A stretch of DNA of 42,629 bases. It comes from UBA1161 sp049520395 (lineage in GTDB: Bacteria > Planctomycetota > Phycisphaerae > Tepidisphaerales > Tepidisphaeraceae). Position 1 is the stretch's first letter. Each line of letters begins with the position of its first letter. The notes beneath the pieces are model-generated. The model had not been told where the DNA came from. It did not search any database and saw nothing but the letters and a program-made list of their open reading frames with translations. Made by a program: the position numbers and the translations under genes. The stretch lies in NCBI GenBank assembly GCA_049520395.1, contig JBEKPV010000007.1:1-42629 (forward strand), in the 5' to 3' direction. Below, piece by piece: positions 39,623-42,629 of this stretch.

Positions 39623-42600
39623 TTAGCTATCGATATGCTTGAGCACGTCATAGCCGAGACGATTCTGAAGCAATAGGTCCCACGCGTCGAGGCAAAGCCG
39701 TCGAGTCGAGTCGTCACCCTCGGATTGTTCATATAATCTCAGAAGAACTGGTGCCAGTTGACCGGCGTGCCACCAATAATCCTCCTGCGTACCATCTTGA
39801 TCCCCGGTCGCAGTGACCATTCGATTTACTAGGCTCGCTATCGCCCTCGCGAAGGGGCGCAAAGGTATCGTTAATTCAAACAAGCCAAGGACAAAATTCT
39901 CAACATTCTTCCGAAATGCTTGACTCGCAACAAACCGGTCGACGAGCCAAACCGCATCATCGCGGCCGAACGCCTTAGGATAGCGGAACACGACCGCAGC
40001 ATGTTTGCGCACTTCTTCGTCTGGATCTTCAAAGAAGGACGCCAATAAGGCCACCGCATCCTTTCCGGTCCTGAGGTTGCCAATTTCTCTAGAGAGCATT
40101 TCCGCGACGCCTTTTCGCTGGGCTTCACTTCCGGCTGCACACCGGTCCACGAGATCCCTCAACTTGCCCGAATGCGACCAAACGGCAGCTGCCCACTCCG
40201 CACCCTGGGATGCGATCTCGTCTACGGATGAATTGACCATCCGAGCTACCAAAGGCCGCAAGTGTTCGAGTTGCTCAAGCAGCATGTATGAAAGGAATCT
40301 ATCGGTGTTATGATTTTTTAGTACGCGGTCGTCCGGATGGTCGCAAGCGCGCAGAAATACATCGAGGGCCTTGTTTCGGTCGCCGTTAAGCATCGGTAAT
40401 GCAATTCCGGCAGCCGCGACCCGGACCGCGGGGTGGGGATCAACCAGCAACGAATCGACCGCTGGTCGAAAGAGTTCGAGTTTTTCGAGGTGGTTATACA
40501 GAATTCCTTCGATGGCGCCTGCAGCTTGCCCCCGAATACAATTGATTGCTACTTGCGTAAGATCGACTCGGGATTCTCGGTCCGCAGCATTTCCGCGCTG
40601 CGCGGCGGGGTCAGGATGGCTCTTTGCGAGGGCTATCAATCTCTGAAGGACCTTGTCGCTCCAATTTTCATCGGAGCGCTGGCGTAACATCGAAACGAAG
40701 GCGCTGGCGACCTCCCGGTCGGCGAGAAAGGACGAGAATCGGTCGGCAAATCGTTCAAGGATTTCCGCTCTTGCGGGAGCCCAATCCGAGTGTGCGGAGG
40801 CCGGATCGGGGGGCTTTGTTTCCGCAAAGGCGCGCAGGAGCGACCAAATGTAGCGGGCATCGATAGTCACCGGGAAGTCCAGCGACAATCGAGAAAATCG
40901 CTGCGGCTGCAGCCGGGCGACCGCCGCTAAATTGTTCGCAAATGTCCCAGGACCGGCCTCTGCAACGAAATCCCTACCCATTTTCTTCCATCGGCGCGCC
41001 GAAGGATCCCAGTTCTTTTCGACAATCTGTTTCCACTGTTTGTCCGAAACAAGTGCGATTCGATCTTGAGGGATAGGTGAAATTACGGTCCCCCCAATAA
41101 AATTTGGCTCCCACCTAAGATGATCAGCCGTCGCTCCAAATTTTCTAGCAAGGACCCCCAACCAATCGCGAGTGTTCGCGTTCAGTCGCCTACTCGGCAG
41201 TGCAGATAACAAGAGGTATTGGCCAAGGAAAAGTTTTCGGCGTTGAATGATCAGGTGCGTTTGACCGTTCCATTTCGTGTGGAAACGATCGTGAGATAGC
41301 TCGAAATCCTTTAGTTCATGAGCAGGCCGATGCAACAAAATCGCCGCTTCTAATTTGCTGAATGTCGAGGCTGAGCAGATCTTGCCGAAGCGGCGAAGAA
41401 CTTTTCGCGTAGACCGGTATCGTTGGCCATCATTTCCACTTGGCCATTTTGAGGCACCGCAGGTAAATCGCCGATCGCCTTCTAAAAGCCACTGTATTGC
41501 CCTATCAGCCCAGGCGGCCGGTAATCCTGCAATAGAAGACGCGATTACACGGTTGACGGCCCGAGGTTTATTCAGCCCTAGCGTGCCTGCGGAATGCCAC
41601 AGTCGGTCAGGTTCAGATTTAGCAAGTTTCACCCCGGCTGTCCTAAGGAGGCACATGAGTAAACGTATCATGCGCTTGAGTTGTCGTCGCCTTTCATACT
41701 TGCCAGCTTGGAATTCGACGTGCTTTGCCGCACGACGTAGGATTCGAAGTTTCGTCGCGGCACTGTCGAGACAATGCAGGAACAAATCCCACGCTCGGGC
41801 CGGATGTCCACTCACCGCTGAAATTAATGCCTCCAGCGGTTGCCTCGTCATAATCGAGGTTTCATGGAACCATTTTTCGGTCTTGGCCTCATCGAGATCT
41901 TCGTTTGCCAATAAACGCAAAAGGCAAACCTGCAAAAGTTCTAAAGAGCGCGTTGGGTGTTCTTTGGCCAATGCCGTCCAGTCAATGTATTCGGTGATGC
42001 GCGAGCCATTGTGGGCAAGTTCGAGATACGCCGCAAATAAGCCGTCGGAGATTTTCCACAGTTTCCCCCGCCAAATTGTTGCTTCCAGTCGTTTCTGGAT
42101 GTCGGCAGCTGTACCGACGAGAAGGAGAGATTCGGCTTCTTTGCTCCGATGGTCGATTACGCTTTCCACCGTCACCAGCCCGAGCCGATTTTGCTGTTCA
42201 TCAATACTGCTTAACCAGGAGTCAAGCGCACCCCTGCGCCGAAGTGCATCAAACCAGGAAGTTCGGCCGCTCAGCACATGCGCGAATACATGGTTGATCC
42301 ATTCTTGTACCTTGAGCAGATTGAGGACAAGGTCTACTTCGGACTCTGTAGGTATTTCAGCGCTTCCGAGGATTTGCAACCCAAGGTGCTGCAGGTGAAA
42401 GCGAATACCTGAAGCGGTAAATAGATCGAGTAGGGACTCGATATAACGGGCCGGATCCTCATCCCGCAACATAGTGAGGAGTTGACGTAATTGGCCCCTG
42501 CGAAAGAGCGATTGGTCATTACGCCTGAGCCAATCTGATACCGTTCCCGCGCCAGCGTGTATCTCGCGCAACAATCGTTCAACGGTTAGATGGTCCAAGT

Positions 42601-42629
42601 AACTTTGGTGGGCAAAAATGAGCCGAGAT
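39623..42629 (-). CDS. C-terminal part of a large STAND-like NTPase with HEAT-like repeats, 5' partial
   Basis: The frame is open to the right edge. The first residues read RLIFAHQSYLDHL, like the end of the ATPase/winged-helix module of STAND NTPases, where an F.HQ..(F/Y) motif precedes the sensor region. The following ~990 residues are helical: an alpha-solenoid with HEAT-like units (DPHPAVRVAAAGIALP, DPDEEVRKHAAVVFRYP) near the end and a less repetitive middle (WEPNFIGGTVISPIPQDR). STAND proteins of this size include phage sensors of the Avs type. The nucleotide-binding part and any effector domain lie beyond the window, so the family is tentative. A TTG at 42598 should not be taken as the start. 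It is convergent with the HypB-like gene. Confidence 0.7.
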   Translation of the reverse strand, partial: SRLIFAHQSYLDHLTVERLLREIHAGAGTVSDWLRRNDQSLFRRGQLRQLLTMLRDEDPARYIESLLDLFTASGIRFHLQHLGLQILGSAEIPTESEVDLVLNLLKVQEWINHVFAHVLSGRTSWFDALRRRGALDSWLSSIDEQQNRLGLVTVESVIDHRSKEAESLLLVGTAADIQKRLEATIWRGKLWKISDGLFAAYLELAHNGSRITEYIDWTALAKEHPTRSLELLQVCLLRLLANEDLDEAKTEKWFHETSIMTRQPLEALISAVSGHPARAWDLFLHCLDSAATKLRILRRAAKHVEFQAGKYERRRQLKRMIRLLMCLLRTAGVKLAKSEPDRLWHSAGTLGLNKPRAVNRVIASSIAGLPAAWADRAIQWLLEGDRRFTCGASKWPSGNDGQRYRSTRKVLRRFGKICSASTFSKLEAAILLHRPAHELKDFELSHDRFHTKWNGQTHLIIQRRKLFLGQYLLLSALPSRRLNANTRDWLGVLARKFGATADHLRWEPNFIGGTVISPIPQDRIALVSDKQWKQIVEKNWDPSARRWKKMGRDFVAEAGPGTFANNLAAVARLQPQRFSRLSLDFPVTIDARYIWSLLRAFAETKPPDPASAHSDWAPARAEILERFADRFSSFLADREVASAFVSMLRQRSDENWSDKVLQRLIALAKSHPDPAAQRGNAADRESRVDLTQVAINCIRGQAAGAIEGILYNHLEKLELFRPAVDSLLVDPHPAVRVAAAGIALPMLNGDRNKALDVFLRACDHPDDRVLKNHNTDRFLSYMLLEQLEHLRPLVARMVNSSVDEIASQGAEWAAAVWSHSGKLRDLVDRCAAGSEAQRKGVAEMLSREIGNLRTGKDAVALLASFFEDPDEEVRKHAAVVFRYPKAFGRDDAVWLVDRFVASQAFRKNVENFVLGLFELTIPLRPFARAIASLVNRMVTATGDQDGTQEDYWWHAGQLAPVLLRLYEQSEGDDSTRRLCLDAWDLLLQNRLGYDVLKHIDS

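Noticed and set aside
42300..42598. TTG at 42598 as the start of the last gene
   Set aside because: The frame continues to the window edge and encodes family-like sequence (RLIFAHQSY), so the gene is truncated rather than starting here.

Overview
The window reads as about 42.6 kb of a GC-rich bacterial chromosome. It is probably a draft or metagenome contig: bases 1-41 form a perfect fold-back palindrome typical of contig ends, and the last gene runs off the right edge. The gene styles fit an anaerobic or facultatively anaerobic Gram-negative bacterium, tentatively Planctomycetota. I assign that phylum by general resemblance only; there is no rRNA or ribosomal protein marker.

Left flank (1-6280): a 5'-truncated amino-acid permease with a stress-protein-like tail, a tRNA with a CAU anticodon, about 1.1 kb without convincing genes, then a compact three-gene unit (2396-5802) that looks like a bacterial conflict (defence) system. 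It encodes a purine-nucleoside-phosphorylase-fold protein, a patatin-like phospholipase with a GAF-like C-terminus, and a 74-residue protein. The first two share a short helical segment, at the C-terminus of one and the N-terminus of the other, as if they dock through it. Short repeats follow.

Metal and hydrogen block (6282-21877, all minus strand): feoA-feoB plus an FeoB-associated Cys-rich protein, a YbaK-type deacylase, then an almost gapless 13-gene run transcribed hypF-hypC-hypD-hypE-hoxE-hoxF-hoxU-hoxY-hoxH-protease-hypA-hypB-nickel permease. This encodes a complete NAD(P)-linked bidirectional [NiFe] hydrogenase, its maturation set and a nickel importer.

Energy block (22036-35817): divergent from hypF lies pyruvate:ferredoxin oxidoreductase, coupled by an ATGA overlap to a dihydroorotate-dehydrogenase-like protein. 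An adenylate kinase, a small Cys-rich protein and a four-helix membrane protein follow. Next come an ADP-forming acetyl-CoA synthetase/GNAT fusion, a cytidylate-kinase-like protein, a tandem universal stress protein and a membrane pyrophosphatase. Together they suggest a low-oxygen programme: pyruvate to acetyl-CoA to acetate plus ATP, with electrons disposed of as H2 and pyrophosphate used to hold the ion gradient.

Regulators and right flank (35835-42629): a NarL-type response regulator and a three-PAS kinase whose third PAS carries the FixL haem histidine and, exactly 20 residues later, the FixL arginine. This predicts direct oxygen sensing. A motif close to GCAAATTCCCCTACGC recurs in at least five non-coding gaps (before feoA, the energy genes, hppA and the ppsR/hypB2 pair), which suggests a shared regulon. 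The block ends with a ppsR remnant carrying a large internal deletion and a second HypB-like GTPase that has lost its metal ligands. The window closes with the C-terminal part of a very large STAND-like NTPase with HEAT-like repeats, a second probable defence gene.
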